64,000 nucleotides of DNA from Bradyrhizobium sp. (lineage in GTDB: Bacteria > Pseudomonadota > Alphaproteobacteria > Rhizobiales > Xanthobacteraceae), in contig NZ_JALHLP010000004.1 of NCBI RefSeq assembly GCF_022844465.1, positions 191,735-255,734 of the forward strand, in the 5' to 3' direction. Positions 1-9,061 of the stretch are shown here, one piece after another (position 1 is the first letter of the stretch; each line of letters begins with the position of its first letter). Under the pieces are notes generated by a model. The model had not been told where the DNA came from. It was given only the letters and a program-made list of their open reading frames with translations, and searched no databases. The translations under genes were made by a program, and so were the position numbers.

Positions 1-107
1 AGGATCGACAGCAGGACCAGCCGGAACGCCACCGCCAGCGGCGAGCCGCCGAGAAAGCGGTAGAGGCCGTCATGGCTGGCCGGCACGTCTCGGACGTCGT
101 TGGGCAT
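1..107 (-). CDS. DUF6460-like small membrane protein, N-terminal part only
   Basis: The window edge cuts this gene, so only its first 35 codons are visible. The start ATG at 105-107 is preceded on the minus strand by a good ribosome site (CAGGAGAGC). The peptide begins MPNDVRDVPASHDGLYRFL and then enters a hydrophobic stretch with the residues AVAFRLVLLSIL, which looks like the first membrane helix. The opening resembles small alphaproteobacterial proteins annotated as DUF6460; that assignment is from memory of the family and cannot be tested on so short a piece. No function is known to me. Confidence 0.55.
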   Translation of the reverse strand, partial: MPNDVRDVPASHDGLYRFLGGSPLAVAFRLVLLSI

Positions 108-207
108 CGATGCTCTCCTGCGGTCGGTACCGCGCAGTATAGGTCAAGGCGGGGGACATGGGGAACCCGGCTGTGTCAATCAATGGCTGCCATGCGCTCC
201 GGCAATG

Positions 208-2058
208 TTAATTCGCGTTCACATCCTTCAGCATCCGCTCCAGCGTCTCCAGCCGGTCGGCCTCGCGCGGCGGCTTGTCCCAGCGCAGCCGGCTGATCCG
301 CGGAAACCGCATCGCGACCCCGGATTTGTGCCGCGGCGAGCGCTGCAGCCCCTCGAACGCGACCTCCAGCACCAGCCCCTGATCCGGCTCGTGCACGACA
401 TGACGCACCGGGCCGAACTTCTCGGTGGTATTGCGACGGACGAAGCGGTCGATCTGCAGCAGTTCCTCGTCGGTGAAGCCGAAATAGGCTTTCCCTACCG
501 GCACCAGCTGTTCGCCACCCTCGCTGTCGGTCCAGACGCCAAAGGTGTAATCCGAGTAATAGGACGAGCGCTTGCCATGGCCGCGCTGCGCATACATCAA
601 CACGGCGTCGATGATGTGCGGGTCGCGCTTCCATTTCCACCACTGGCCGCGGGGGCGGCCCGGCAGATAGGTTGCGTCGCGCCGCTTCAGCATCACGCCC
701 TCGACCGCATCGGCATCCTCGCCGGCGCCGGCGCCGGCTGGATCGGCGCGCGCGGCCGTCAGCGCCTCCCAATTATCGAAGGTCACCATCGGCGACAGGT
801 CGATGCGCGGGTTGTCCAGCCTGGCGATGAATTTCTCCAGCCGCGCGCGTCGCTCGGCAAATGGCAACTCGCGCAGATCGCTTTCATCGTCGCCGAGCAG
901 GTCGTAGGCGCGCAGATGGATCGGAAACTCGTTGATCAGCTTCGGCGAGACCGTTTTCCGGTTGAGCCGCTGCTGCAGTACATTGAACGTCTGCACGCGG
1001 CCCTCGCGCAGCACCAGCAACTCCCCGTCGATGGCGCCGGGCAGGCGCAGCGAGGGCACCAGATCGGGAAAACTCCCGGTGATGTCCTCGCCGGTGCGTG
1101 AATAGAGCCGCGCCTGGATCCGGCCGTGCTCGTCACGGCCGGATACCGCCTGCACGCGGATGCCGTCCCATTTCCATTCGGCGATGAAATCTTGCGGATC
1201 GAGGTTGGCGAAATCCGAATCCTCGATCGCATGCGCCAGCATCACGGGCCGGAACGGCGCGGAATCGCGATTGACCGGCTTGTCGCCGCGGCCCTCCAGC
1301 CATGCGAACAGGTCCGGATAGGGCGGCGCCAGCCCGGGCCAAATCAGTTCGATCTCGTGCGGGTCCTTGTCGCCAAGCGCGGCGGCGGCGGTTTTCGCCA
1401 GCCGCGCGGAAATCCCGATCCGCATCGCACCAGTGACGAGTTTGAGCAGGGCCCAGCGGCCGGTTTCGTCGAGTTCGTCGAGCCAGCGCGCAAGCTGTTT
1501 CGGCAGTTCGGCCTTGCCGAGCGTGCGCAGGGTGCTGACGACTTCGGAAAGGGTGGGGGGAGGCGGGTTGTTGTGCAGGCCGGACGGGTGGCGATCATCA
1601 TTGGCACCACCCGCGGGATACCCCTCTCCCTGTCCCTCCCCCGCAAGGGGGGAGGGAACGGTGAGACCGACGGCCGTGGCTTTTGTTCGCGGTGAAAGTT
1701 GAGCGCGAAACTCGGCTCCCTCCCCCCTTGCGGGGGAGGGTGGGGGAGAGGGGTGGCCACGCAAAGGCTCTCCGCGGTGAGCCACAGCCTTCGGCCACAT
1801 CAGCGCCACCGTCTCGGAGAGATCGCCGACGTAATCATAGGACAGTGCGAACAGCACCGGATCGGTACGATCCATGATCAAGTCGCGGATCAGCCCCGGC
1901 TTGGCGTGCTTGAACGACAGCGCGCCGGTCAGCGCCGCCAGCGCATGGCCGCGGTCGGGATCGGGGGTGTCGCGAAGATAGGCCACGATCAGCCGCAGCT
2001 TGTTGTTGCGGCCGGGCTCATAGGCGAGGCGGTCGAGCAGTTCGGCGAAGCGGTTCAT
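208..2058 (-). CDS. ATP-dependent DNA ligase (ligase-associated DNA damage response type) with an in-frame repeat insertion
   Basis: Seals DNA nicks through a covalent lysine-AMP intermediate. The nucleotidyl-transfer motif EWKWDGIR lies at residues 294-301, making K296 the adenylated lysine; the C-terminal OB-fold region follows. The start at 2058 (MNRFAELLDRL) is chosen because it overlaps the stop of the upstream exonuclease gene as ATGA, implying translational coupling; an open frame continues further upstream but lies inside that gene. At 616 residues it is longer than usual for this family because residues of about 95-155 are encoded by a palindromic repeat element and read as proline/glycine/arginine-rich low-complexity sequence between the N-terminal domain and the catalytic core. 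The neighbours are the standard partners of this ligase class. The ligase call is secure; activity despite the insert is inferred. Confidence 0.93.
   Translation of the reverse strand: MNRFAELLDRLAYEPGRNNKLRLIVAYLRDTPDPDRGHALAALTGALSFKHAKPGLIRDLIMDRTDPVLFALSYDYVGDLSETVALMWPKAVAHRGEPLRGHPSPPPSPARGEGAEFRAQLSPRTKATAVGLTVPSPLAGEGQGEGYPAGGANDDRHPSGLHNNPPPPTLSEVVSTLRTLGKAELPKQLARWLDELDETGRWALLKLVTGAMRIGISARLAKTAAAALGDKDPHEIELIWPGLAPPYPDLFAWLEGRGDKPVNRDSAPFRPVMLAHAIEDSDFANLDPQDFIAEWKWDGIRVQAVSGRDEHGRIQARLYSRTGEDITGSFPDLVPSLRLPGAIDGELLVLREGRVQTFNVLQQRLNRKTVSPKLINEFPIHLRAYDLLGDDESDLRELPFAERRARLEKFIARLDNPRIDLSPMVTFDNWEALTAARADPAGAGAGEDADAVEGVMLKRRDATYLPGRPRGQWWKWKRDPHIIDAVLMYAQRGHGKRSSYYSDYTFGVWTDSEGGEQLVPVGKAYFGFTDEELLQIDRFVRRNTTEKFGPVRHVVHEPDQGLVLEVAFEGLQRSPRHKSGVAMRFPRISRLRWDKPPREADRLETLERMLKDVNAN
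1621..1753. repeat. Pair of inverted REP-like palindromes (BIME-like) inside the ligase gene
   Basis: Two copies of one unit lie in opposite orientation: copy A at about 1621-1657 and copy B at about 1714-1752. Read in the same direction, both contain CCCTCTCCC, a three-base spacer, then CCCTCCCCCGCAAGGGGGGA, so each unit carries its own hairpin with a GCAA-type loop. The two units could also pair with each other. The intervening 55 bases are unrelated. The element keeps the ligase reading frame open. Confidence 0.85.
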
Positions 2059-3092
2059 GCCTCGGCCTCGCCGGCCGTGATCACCTCGTGCTCCTCCTCG
2101 TCGCCATAGCCGACGAGATCGAGCGGCCGCGCCGCAAGGCCGCGCGCCTTGCACCAATGCACCAGCGCGTCTTCCTGCCCGTGGGTGACCCAGACCTCGC
2201 CGGCGCCGGTGGCTTCAATGGTCGCGGTCAGGCCGTCCCAGTCGGCATGATCCGATATCACCAGCGGCAGTTCGACGCCGCGCTGGCGGGCCCGCGCCCG
2301 CACCCGCATCCAGCCCGAGGCGAACGCGGTGACGGGATCGGGAAAGCGCCGGGTCCAGACGTCTGAAGTGGCCGAGGGCGGCGCCAGCGTGATGGTGCCG
2401 GCGAGGTCGGCCTTCTTCATTCCCTTGACCGGGTGCAGCACGCCGAGTGCGATGCCGCGGCTTCCATAATAATGCGTGATCTTCTCCATCGCGCCATGCA
2501 GATAGACCGGCGCGTCGTAGCCGGCCGCGCGCAGCAGCGCGATGACGCGTTGCGCCTTGCCGAGCGAATAGGCCCCGACCAGATGCGCGCGCTCCGGAAA
2601 CAGCGCCACGGACGCCAGCAGCTTCCCCACCTCATCCGCCGCATCGCCATGGCGGAACACCGGCAGGCCGAAGGTGGCCTCGGTGATGAAGACGTCGCAG
2701 GGCACGACCTCGAATGGCGTGCAGGTCGGATCGGCGGCGTCCTTGTAATCGCCGGAGGCGACGATGCAGGTGTCCTTGCACGTGACGGCGACCTGCGCCG
2801 ATCCCAGCACGTGTCCGGCGGGATGGAACTTGATGGTGACGTCGCCGAGCCTGATTTCCTCGCCATAGCGGATGGCCTGGGTGCTGCCGGCGAAATTCTC
2901 GCCATAGCGCAGCCGCATCATGTCGAGCGTTTCCCGGGTGGCGAGAACCGCGCCGTGGCCGGGCCGGGCATGGTCGGAATGGCCGTGCGTAATCACCGCC
3001 CGCTCGACCGGGCGCACCGGGTCGATGTGGAAGCGGCCTTGCCGGCAGGCGAGGCCGGCGGGATCGGGCATCAGGATGTCGTGCGGGCGCAT
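2055..3092 (-). CDS. Ligase-associated DNA damage response exonuclease (MBL/beta-CASP fold)
   Basis: A metallo-beta-lactamase-fold nuclease of the group that travels with bacterial ATP-dependent ligases and Lhr helicases. The zinc-binding signature HGHSDH is at residues 36-41 (THGHSDHARPGH in context), and further conserved histidines follow in HPAGHVLGSAQV and near the C-terminus in THGQED. The length, 345 residues, fits the family. The start at 3092 (MRPHDILMPDPAGL) matches the usual N-terminus; an open frame runs further upstream without family resemblance. Its stop overlaps the ligase start by four bases, so the two are almost certainly one operon. Known family members process DNA 3' ends; the exact substrate here is inferred. 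Confidence 0.9.
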   Translation of the reverse strand: MRPHDILMPDPAGLACRQGRFHIDPVRPVERAVITHGHSDHARPGHGAVLATRETLDMMRLRYGENFAGSTQAIRYGEEIRLGDVTIKFHPAGHVLGSAQVAVTCKDTCIVASGDYKDAADPTCTPFEVVPCDVFITEATFGLPVFRHGDAADEVGKLLASVALFPERAHLVGAYSLGKAQRVIALLRAAGYDAPVYLHGAMEKITHYYGSRGIALGVLHPVKGMKKADLAGTITLAPPSATSDVWTRRFPDPVTAFASGWMRVRARARQRGVELPLVISDHADWDGLTATIEATGAGEVWVTHGQEDALVHWCKARGLAARPLDLVGYGDEEEHEVITAGEAEA

Positions 3093-3240
3093 GGCGCCTA
3101 TATAGGTCGTCGCGCTGCGATGTTTAGCCGTCACGGGCGGGCTTGACCTGAGGATCGATATTCCCAAGAAATCCTGCTACGCCGGATCGCCCCTCGATCC
3201 GGTCCGCGACGCAGGCCGGCAGTGACGAGCCCGAAACCCG

Positions 3241-4188
3241 ATGCCCTCGCGCATGTTTTTCTCCTCCGGCGATCTGATGGCCGACCGCCGCTTCGAGTTC
3301 GCGCGCGATCTGCAATTGAAGGGCGACCTGCCGGCCGCCGCCGACCTGGTGCTGCAGGCGATCGAGCTTGCGCCGGACTTCACCTCCGCCTGGTTCATGC
3401 TCGGCGAAATCCGCGAAGAACTCGGCGACAATGAGCTGGCGGTCGCAGCCTACCGCAAGGCAACGGCCAGCGATCCCGACGATCGCCAAGGCGCCGGCCT
3501 GCGGCTGATGCGGCTCGGCGCCGCGCCGCTTTCCGGCATGCCGCATGCCTATGTGCAGGCGTTGTTTGATCAATACGCGCGGCGGTTCGAAGTCGCGCTG
3601 GTCGATGACCTCCTCTATCGCGGCCCGGAATTGTTGTTCGGCGCGGTGCTGTCGGTACGCGCCGCGGCGCGCAAACCCGCCTTCTTCAAGCGGGCGATCG
3701 ATCTCGGCTGCGGCACCGGGCTCGCGGCCACAGCCTTCGCCAGGGGGGTCGACGAGTTCGTCGGCGTCGATCTGTCGCCGCGGATGATCGAGCGGGCGCG
3801 CGCCGGCGGGCTCTATGCCAGGCTTGAGGTCGCAGACATGCTGGATTTCCTGCGCACGCAGCCCGACGCCAGCGTCGACCTGGTTCTTGCGGCCGATGCG
3901 ATGGTTTACGTTGCCGATCTTGCGCCCGTATTCGGCGAAGCCGCGCGCGTGCTGATGCCGGGCGGGCTGCTGGCGTTCACGACCGAAACCCACCGCGGCG
4001 ACGGCGTCATCATCGGCGAGGGGCTGCGCTATGCCCACGCCACCGCCTGCGTTCGCGCCGCAGTCGCGGGGGCGGGACTCGCATTGTCGCTGCTGGAAGA
4101 TCGATCCGCCCGCAACGAGGACGGCGTCCCCGTGCCCGGTCTGGTCGCGGTCGCCGCGAAAACAGCGCCCTCGACGAACCCATCGTGA
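3241..4188 (+). CDS. TPR-containing class I SAM-dependent methyltransferase
   Basis: Residues of about 17-85 form two TPR-like helical hairpins (for example LAPDFTSAWFMLGEIREELG), followed by a Rossmann-type methyltransferase with motif I DLGCGTG at residues 154-160 and an acidic ribose-binding motif GVDLSP about 20 residues later. Motif LVLAADAMVYV and RVLMPGGLLAF correspond to the later strands of the fold. The gene diverges from the exonuclease-ligase pair and ends 18 bases before the helicase, so it may be cotranscribed with helicase and phosphoesterase. The substrate is unknown; a role in repair is suggested only by position. Confidence 0.85.
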   Translation: MPSRMFFSSGDLMADRRFEFARDLQLKGDLPAAADLVLQAIELAPDFTSAWFMLGEIREELGDNELAVAAYRKATASDPDDRQGAGLRLMRLGAAPLSGMPHAYVQALFDQYARRFEVALVDDLLYRGPELLFGAVLSVRAAARKPAFFKRAIDLGCGTGLAATAFARGVDEFVGVDLSPRMIERARAGGLYARLEVADMLDFLRTQPDASVDLVLAADAMVYVADLAPVFGEAARVLMPGGLLAFTTETHRGDGVIIGEGLRYAHATACVRAAVAGAGLALSLLEDRSARNEDGVPVPGLVAVAAKTAPSTNPS

Positions 4189-4206
4189 CGGCTTACCTCT
4201 CCTGGC

Positions 4207-6795
4207 GTGCCGTCGCCCGATCCCTTGCCCCTTGCGCCGCCCGAAACGGCCGAGCTGCTCCCGCGCCGTTTTCGCGAATGGTTCGCCGCGCGCGGCTGGT
4301 CGCCGCGGGAGCATCAGCTGGCGCTGCTGGCAAAGGCCCGCGACGGTCGCTCGACGCTACTGATCGCGCCGACCGGCGCGGGCAAGACGCTGGCCGGATT
4401 TCTGCCGACGCTGGTGGAACTGTCCGCTACCGCTGGCGCAAAAAACGGAGGCGAGAAAAGCCTCCTATCAGCCGGCCGCGGGGTGACGCGCTCCGGCGGC
4501 TTGCACACCCTCTACATCTCGCCGCTGAAGGCGCTCGCGGTCGATATCGCGCGCAATCTGCAGACGCCGATCGCGGAGATGGGCTTGCCGATCAAGGTCG
4601 AGACCCGCACCGGCGACACGCCAGCGTCGCGGCGGCAGCGGCAGCGGCGCTACCCGCCGGATATCCTGCTGACCACGCCGGAGCAACTGGCGCTGTTGCT
4701 GTCGTCGGACGACGCGCCGTTCCTGTTCTCCTCGCTCCGGCGTGTCGTGCTCGACGAACTGCATGCCCTCGTCACCTCCAAGCGCGGCGACCTGCTGTCG
4801 CTCGGGTTGGCGCGGCTGTGGCGGCTGGCGCCCCGGATGCGCGCGATCGGCCTTTCCGCCACGGTGGCCGAGCCGGAATCGCTGGCGCGGTTTCTGACGC
4901 CGCAGCGTGACGGCAGCGAGGCGGCCGCCGACATCGTCGTCGCCGGCGGCGCGGCGGCGGCCGTGGTCGAGATGCTCGACACCAGCGAGCGCCTGCCCTG
5001 GGCCGGCCATACCGCGCGGCATGCGCTCGGCGAAATGTACGCGCTGATCAAGCGCAACCGGACCACGCTGGTGTTCGTCAACACCCGCAGCCAGGCCGAG
5101 ATGCTGTTCCAGGATTTCTGGCGCATGAACGACGACGGCCTCGCCATCGCGCTTCATCATGGCTCGCTCGACGTCGCCCAGCGCCGCAAGGTCGAGGATG
5201 CGATGGCGGCCGGCAGGCTGCGCGCGGTGGTCTGCACCTCGTCGCTGGACCTCGGCGTCGACTGGGGCGACGTCGATCTCGTCATCAATGTCGGCGCGCC
5301 GAAGGGCGCCTCGCGGCTGATGCAGCGGATCGGCCGCGCCAACCACCGCATCGACGAGGCCTCGCGCGCGGTGCTGGTGCCCGCCAACCGCTTCGAGGTG
5401 CTGGAGTGCCGGGTCGCGATCGACGCGATCGCGGAGAACGCGCAGGACACGCCGCCGTTGCGCACCGGCGCGCTCGACGTGCTGGCGCAGCACGTGCTGG
5501 GCTGCGCCTGTGGCGAGCCGTTTCTGTCCGACGAACTTTACCGGGAGGTGATGACCTCGGCGCCCTATGCCGCGCTTTCGCGCGGTGACTTCGACGACGT
5601 GGTCGATTTCGTCGCCAGCGGCGGCTATGCGCTGAAGAGCTATGAGCGCTTCGCGCGCATCAAGCAGGACAAGCAGGGCCGCTGGCGCGTCGCCAATCCC
5701 AGGGTGCGGCAGAGCTACCGGCTCAACGTCGGCACCATCGTCGAGGAAGCCATGTTGCAGGTCCGCCTGGTGCGCGGTCGCGGCGGCGGGGCGGGATCGA
5801 CCGGCGCGCTCGGGCGCGGCGGCCGCATGCTCGGCCAGATCGAGGAGTACTTCATCGAGGGGCTGGTGGTCGGCGACACCTTTGTGTTCGGCGGCGAGGT
5901 GGTGCGCTACGAGGCGCTGGCGGAAGACCAGGTCTACGTCTCGCGCGCCAACGACAAGGACGCCAAGGTGCCGTCCTATGCCGGCGGCAAGTTTCCGCTC
6001 TCCACCTATCTGGCCGAACGCGTCCGCAGGCTGCTTGACGACCGGCGCGCCTGGAACGCGCTGCCGGACCAGGTCCGCGACTGGCTATCGCTGCAACGAC
6101 AGTTCTCTCGCGTGCCGGCGGCGCGCGAACTGCTGGTCGAAACCTTTCCCCGCGCCAACAAGCACTACCTGGTCTGCTACCCGTTCGAGGGGCGGCTGGC
6201 GCACCAGACGCTCGGCATGCTGCTGACGCGGCGGATGGAGCGGGCGCGGGTCCGCCCGCTCGGCTTCGTCGCCAGCGAATATGCGCTGGCCGTCTGGGGC
6301 CTCGGCGACATGTCGTTGATGATCCGGCGCGGCGAACTCAGTCTCGACGCGCTGTTCGATCCCGACATGCTCGGCGACGACCTCGAGGCCTGGCTGGCCG
6401 AATCCGCGCTGATGAAGCGCACCTTCCGCACCTGCGCCGTGATATCGGGCCTGATCGCGCGGCGCTTCACCGGCGAGGAAAAATCCCGCCGCCAGGTGCT
6501 GTTCTCGACCGACCTGGTCTACGATGTGCTGCGCAAGCACCAGGCTGACCATGTGCTGCTGCGCGCGGCGCGCGCCGACGCCGCCAGCGGGCTGCTCGAT
6601 CTCAAGCGATTGGGTGATATGCTCGCGCGTATTCGGGGACGAATCACCCATCGGGAACTCGACCGCGTTTCGCCGCTCGCGGTCCCCGTGATGCTGGAAA
6701 TCGGCCGCGAACAGGTTTATGGCGAAGCGGCCGATGAGTTGCTGGCGGAAGCCGCCGCCGAACTCGTCCGGGAGGCGACAACGCAAGAGACGTAA
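4207..6795 (+). CDS. Ligase-associated DNA damage response DEXH-box helicase (Lhr core type)
   Basis: A superfamily 2 ATP-dependent 3'-5' helicase. Walker A is APTGAGKT (residues 54-61, K60), the Walker B box is DELH (183-186) in VVLDELHAL, motif III is LSATV, and motif VI is QRIGR (373-377). The rest matches the winged-helix and beta-barrel Lhr core; 862 residues is the usual size for the short Lhr form. The start is GTG at 4207, 18 bases after the methyltransferase stop. A loop of about 20 residues rich in Gly/Ser/Lys (residues 76-97) follows motif I and may be an insertion. Companions are the ligase, exonuclease and phosphoesterase, the recognised partners of this helicase. Confidence 0.94.
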   Translation: MPSPDPLPLAPPETAELLPRRFREWFAARGWSPREHQLALLAKARDGRSTLLIAPTGAGKTLAGFLPTLVELSATAGAKNGGEKSLLSAGRGVTRSGGLHTLYISPLKALAVDIARNLQTPIAEMGLPIKVETRTGDTPASRRQRQRRYPPDILLTTPEQLALLLSSDDAPFLFSSLRRVVLDELHALVTSKRGDLLSLGLARLWRLAPRMRAIGLSATVAEPESLARFLTPQRDGSEAAADIVVAGGAAAAVVEMLDTSERLPWAGHTARHALGEMYALIKRNRTTLVFVNTRSQAEMLFQDFWRMNDDGLAIALHHGSLDVAQRRKVEDAMAAGRLRAVVCTSSLDLGVDWGDVDLVINVGAPKGASRLMQRIGRANHRIDEASRAVLVPANRFEVLECRVAIDAIAENAQDTPPLRTGALDVLAQHVLGCACGEPFLSDELYREVMTSAPYAALSRGDFDDVVDFVASGGYALKSYERFARIKQDKQGRWRVANPRVRQSYRLNVGTIVEEAMLQVRLVRGRGGGAGSTGALGRGGRMLGQIEEYFIEGLVVGDTFVFGGEVVRYEALAEDQVYVSRANDKDAKVPSYAGGKFPLSTYLAERVRRLLDDRRAWNALPDQVRDWLSLQRQFSRVPAARELLVETFPRANKHYLVCYPFEGRLAHQTLGMLLTRRMERARVRPLGFVASEYALAVWGLGDMSLMIRRGELSLDALFDPDMLGDDLEAWLAESALMKRTFRTCAVISGLIARRFTGEEKSRRQVLFSTDLVYDVLRKHQADHVLLRAARADAASGLLDLKRLGDMLARIRGRITHRELDRVSPLAVPVMLEIGREQVYGEAADELLAEAAAELVREATTQET

Positions 6796-6854
6796 GAAAT
6801 GAACTTGTCCGGCTCCGCCATGTCAGCATCGCTATCTCGGGGAAAAGCCCGGTC

Positions 6855-7556
6855 ATGACGGCGAATGTTTTGCTTTCAGTGGTTTCTCAAAGCGCGCTGG
6901 AAGTCGCCGGCGTGTGCATGCTCGCCGATCTTTCCGGCGCGCTGTTCTGGCGGGAGCGGCGGCTGCTCGTCGTCTCCGACCTGCACCTGGAAAAAGGCTC
7001 CAGTCTTGCCGGGCGCGGCGTGCTGCTGCCGCCTTACGACACCGTGGCGACGCTGGGCCGGCTTGCCGCCGTTCTCGCGCGCTACGACCCCGGCATGGTG
7101 ATCGCGCTCGGCGACAGCTTTCACGATCGCGACGCCCATGCGCGGCTGTCGGCGGAGAACCGCGCCGCGCTTTCGGCGATGCAGGCGCGGCGCGACTGGA
7201 TATGGATCGTGGGCAATCACGATCCGGCGCTGCCGTCCGATCTCGGCGGCGCGGTCGCAAGTGAAATTGCGGTCGGGCCGATCGCGTTCCGCCACGAGCC
7301 TTCAGGCGCGGCCGGCGAGATCGCCGGTCATCTGCATCCCAAGGCGCGGGTCGCCACCCGTGGACGTTCGATGGAGCGGCGGTGTTTTGCTTCCGACGGC
7401 GAGCGCGCGGTGCTGCCGGCCTTCGGCGCCTATGCCGGGGGCCTCAACATCCGCGATCCCGCTTTCGCAAGGATATTCCGCAAGCCGGGGCTGATGACGG
7501 CCCATGTGCTCGGCGACCAAAGACTCCACGCCATCGCCGCCTCGCGCTGCCATTGA
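6855..7556 (+). CDS. pdeM: Ligase-associated DNA damage response phosphoesterase PdeM
   Basis: A calcineurin-like metallophosphoesterase of 233 residues. All metal-binding signatures are present: SDLHLEKG (residues 41-48), GDSFHD (86-91), GNHDP (120-124) and GHLHPKA (158-164). It follows the helicase by about 60 bases on the same strand. In Pseudomonas the equivalent enzyme is a manganese-dependent phosphodiesterase and DNA endonuclease that belongs to the same four-gene cluster; that activity is taken from the family. The ATG at 6855 has no strong ribosome site, so a somewhat different start is possible. Confidence 0.92.
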   Translation: MTANVLLSVVSQSALEVAGVCMLADLSGALFWRERRLLVVSDLHLEKGSSLAGRGVLLPPYDTVATLGRLAAVLARYDPGMVIALGDSFHDRDAHARLSAENRAALSAMQARRDWIWIVGNHDPALPSDLGGAVASEIAVGPIAFRHEPSGAAGEIAGHLHPKARVATRGRSMERRCFASDGERAVLPAFGAYAGGLNIRDPAFARIFRKPGLMTAHVLGDQRLHAIAASRCH

Positions 7557-7663
7557 GAGCGGAATCCGTTTTGGCTTCTTATGCACCCTCAAATCATGCT
7601 TAATGCTGGTTGCCTGGGAACCTGCGCGTGCCAGGTTCGTTGTTGGCGCGGCTGGACCTTGGT

Positions 7664-9022
7664 ATGGCAGATCGTAACAAGTCTAGTTCGAAGCACCAGT
7701 CGCATCCCGGTGCCGGCCATGGGAAGCCCGCGACACGGGCTAAGTCGGCCACGCGGTTTAGCGCCCGCGATGCGCTGAAGGCGCTCGGACCAGGCCTGAT
7801 CACCGGCGCGTCCGACGACGATCCGTCGGGGATCGGCACCTACAGCCAGGCCGGCGCGCAGCTCGGCTACGGCATCGGCTGGACGATGATGCTGACGTTT
7901 CCGCTGATGGCGGCGATCCAGGAAATCTCCGCGCGCGTCGGCCGCGTCACCGGCCATGGCATATCAGGCAACGTCCGCCGGCATTATTCGGGGTGGCTGC
8001 TCAATGTCGTGGTGGCGCTGCTGTTCATCGCCAACACGATCAACATCGCCGCCGATCTCGGCGCCATGGCCGATGCGACCAAATTGCTGATCGGCGGACA
8101 TGGCATCGTTTACGTGCTGTTTTTCGGCACGACATCGGTCGTGGCGCAGATCTTTCTGGATTATAGGCGCTACGTGTCAGTGCTCAAATGGCTGACGCTC
8201 AGCCTGTTCGCCTATGTCGCCGCGCTCGCCTTCGCCAAGGTTTCGTGGGGTGAGGCGCTGGCCGGCGTCCTCGTTCCGCGCCTGACCTGGAGCGTTGACT
8301 ACTTCACCACCATCGTCGCTATCTTCGGCACCACGATCTCGCCCTATCTCTTCTTCTGGCAGGCCTCGCAGGAGGCCGAGGATCAGCGCGTCGACGCGGC
8401 GAAGCGGCCGTTGATCGAAAAGCACTACGGCGCGCAGAAGGAATTCCATCGCATCCGCGCCGATACGATCGTCGGCATGGCGTTCTCAAACCTGATCGCG
8501 CTGTCGATCATCGTGACCGCGGCGGCGACGCTGCACGTGGCCGGGAAGACCGACATCCAGAGCTCGGCGGATGCGGCCGAAGCGCTGCGTCCGATCGCCG
8601 GTGTGTTTGCCGAAGTGGTTTTTGCGCTCGGTATCGTCGGCACCGGATTGCTGGCGATCCCGGTGCTTGCCGGCGCCACCGCCTATGCCGTCGGCGAGGC
8701 GCGGCGCTGGCCGGTCGGGCTCGCGCGCAAGCCCCGGGAAGCCGCCGCATTCTACGCGGCGCTGGCGCTGTCGGCCGGAATCGGCATCGCGCTGAACTTC
8801 ACCTCGATCAATCCCATTTCCGCGCTGTACTGGAGCGCGGTCGTCAACGGCGTGCTCGCCGTGCCGGTGATGGTGCTGCTGATGTTCATGGCGCGCCGCA
8901 AGGACGTCATGGGCCGCTTCGTCGTCGAGGGTTTGCTCTACTGGCTGGGCTGGTTGTCGATCGCGGCAATGCTGCTCAGCGTCGTCGCCATGGGCGTGGG
9001 GTTTTTTGTTGGCGGCAAGTAA
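7664..9022 (+). CDS. Nramp-family divalent metal transporter with atypical metal-site motifs
   Basis: An inner-membrane carrier of about 11 helices. The first helix carries GASDDDPSGIGTYSQAGAQLG-type sequence (DDDPSGIG at residues 51-58), which marks the Nramp superfamily but differs from the canonical DPGN. The sixth-helix region reads GTTISPYLFFWQ, without the Met-Pro-His motif of classical Mn/Fe carriers. The substrate is therefore uncertain: metal transport is a family inference. The ATG at 7664 (MADRNKSSSKHQ) is preferred to an in-frame TTG at 7610. The N-terminal 40 residues are basic, histidine-bearing and probably cytoplasmic. It is not obviously linked to the repair genes upstream. 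Confidence 0.85.
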   Translation: MADRNKSSSKHQSHPGAGHGKPATRAKSATRFSARDALKALGPGLITGASDDDPSGIGTYSQAGAQLGYGIGWTMMLTFPLMAAIQEISARVGRVTGHGISGNVRRHYSGWLLNVVVALLFIANTINIAADLGAMADATKLLIGGHGIVYVLFFGTTSVVAQIFLDYRRYVSVLKWLTLSLFAYVAALAFAKVSWGEALAGVLVPRLTWSVDYFTTIVAIFGTTISPYLFFWQASQEAEDQRVDAAKRPLIEKHYGAQKEFHRIRADTIVGMAFSNLIALSIIVTAAATLHVAGKTDIQSSADAAEALRPIAGVFAEVVFALGIVGTGLLAIPVLAGATAYAVGEARRWPVGLARKPREAAAFYAALALSAGIGIALNFTSINPISALYWSAVVNGVLAVPVMVLLMFMARRKDVMGRFVVEGLLYWLGWLSIAAMLLSVVAMGVGFFVGGK

Positions 9023-9061
9023 GCCGGCCCACCCACCGACCGCAGCCTGAGAGTCTGAGTC

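Noticed and set aside
100..1101. Long open frame on the plus strand opposite the ligase gene
   Set aside because: High G+C makes long antisense frames common. It has no family motif, no ribosome site, and the minus frame carries clear ligase motifs.
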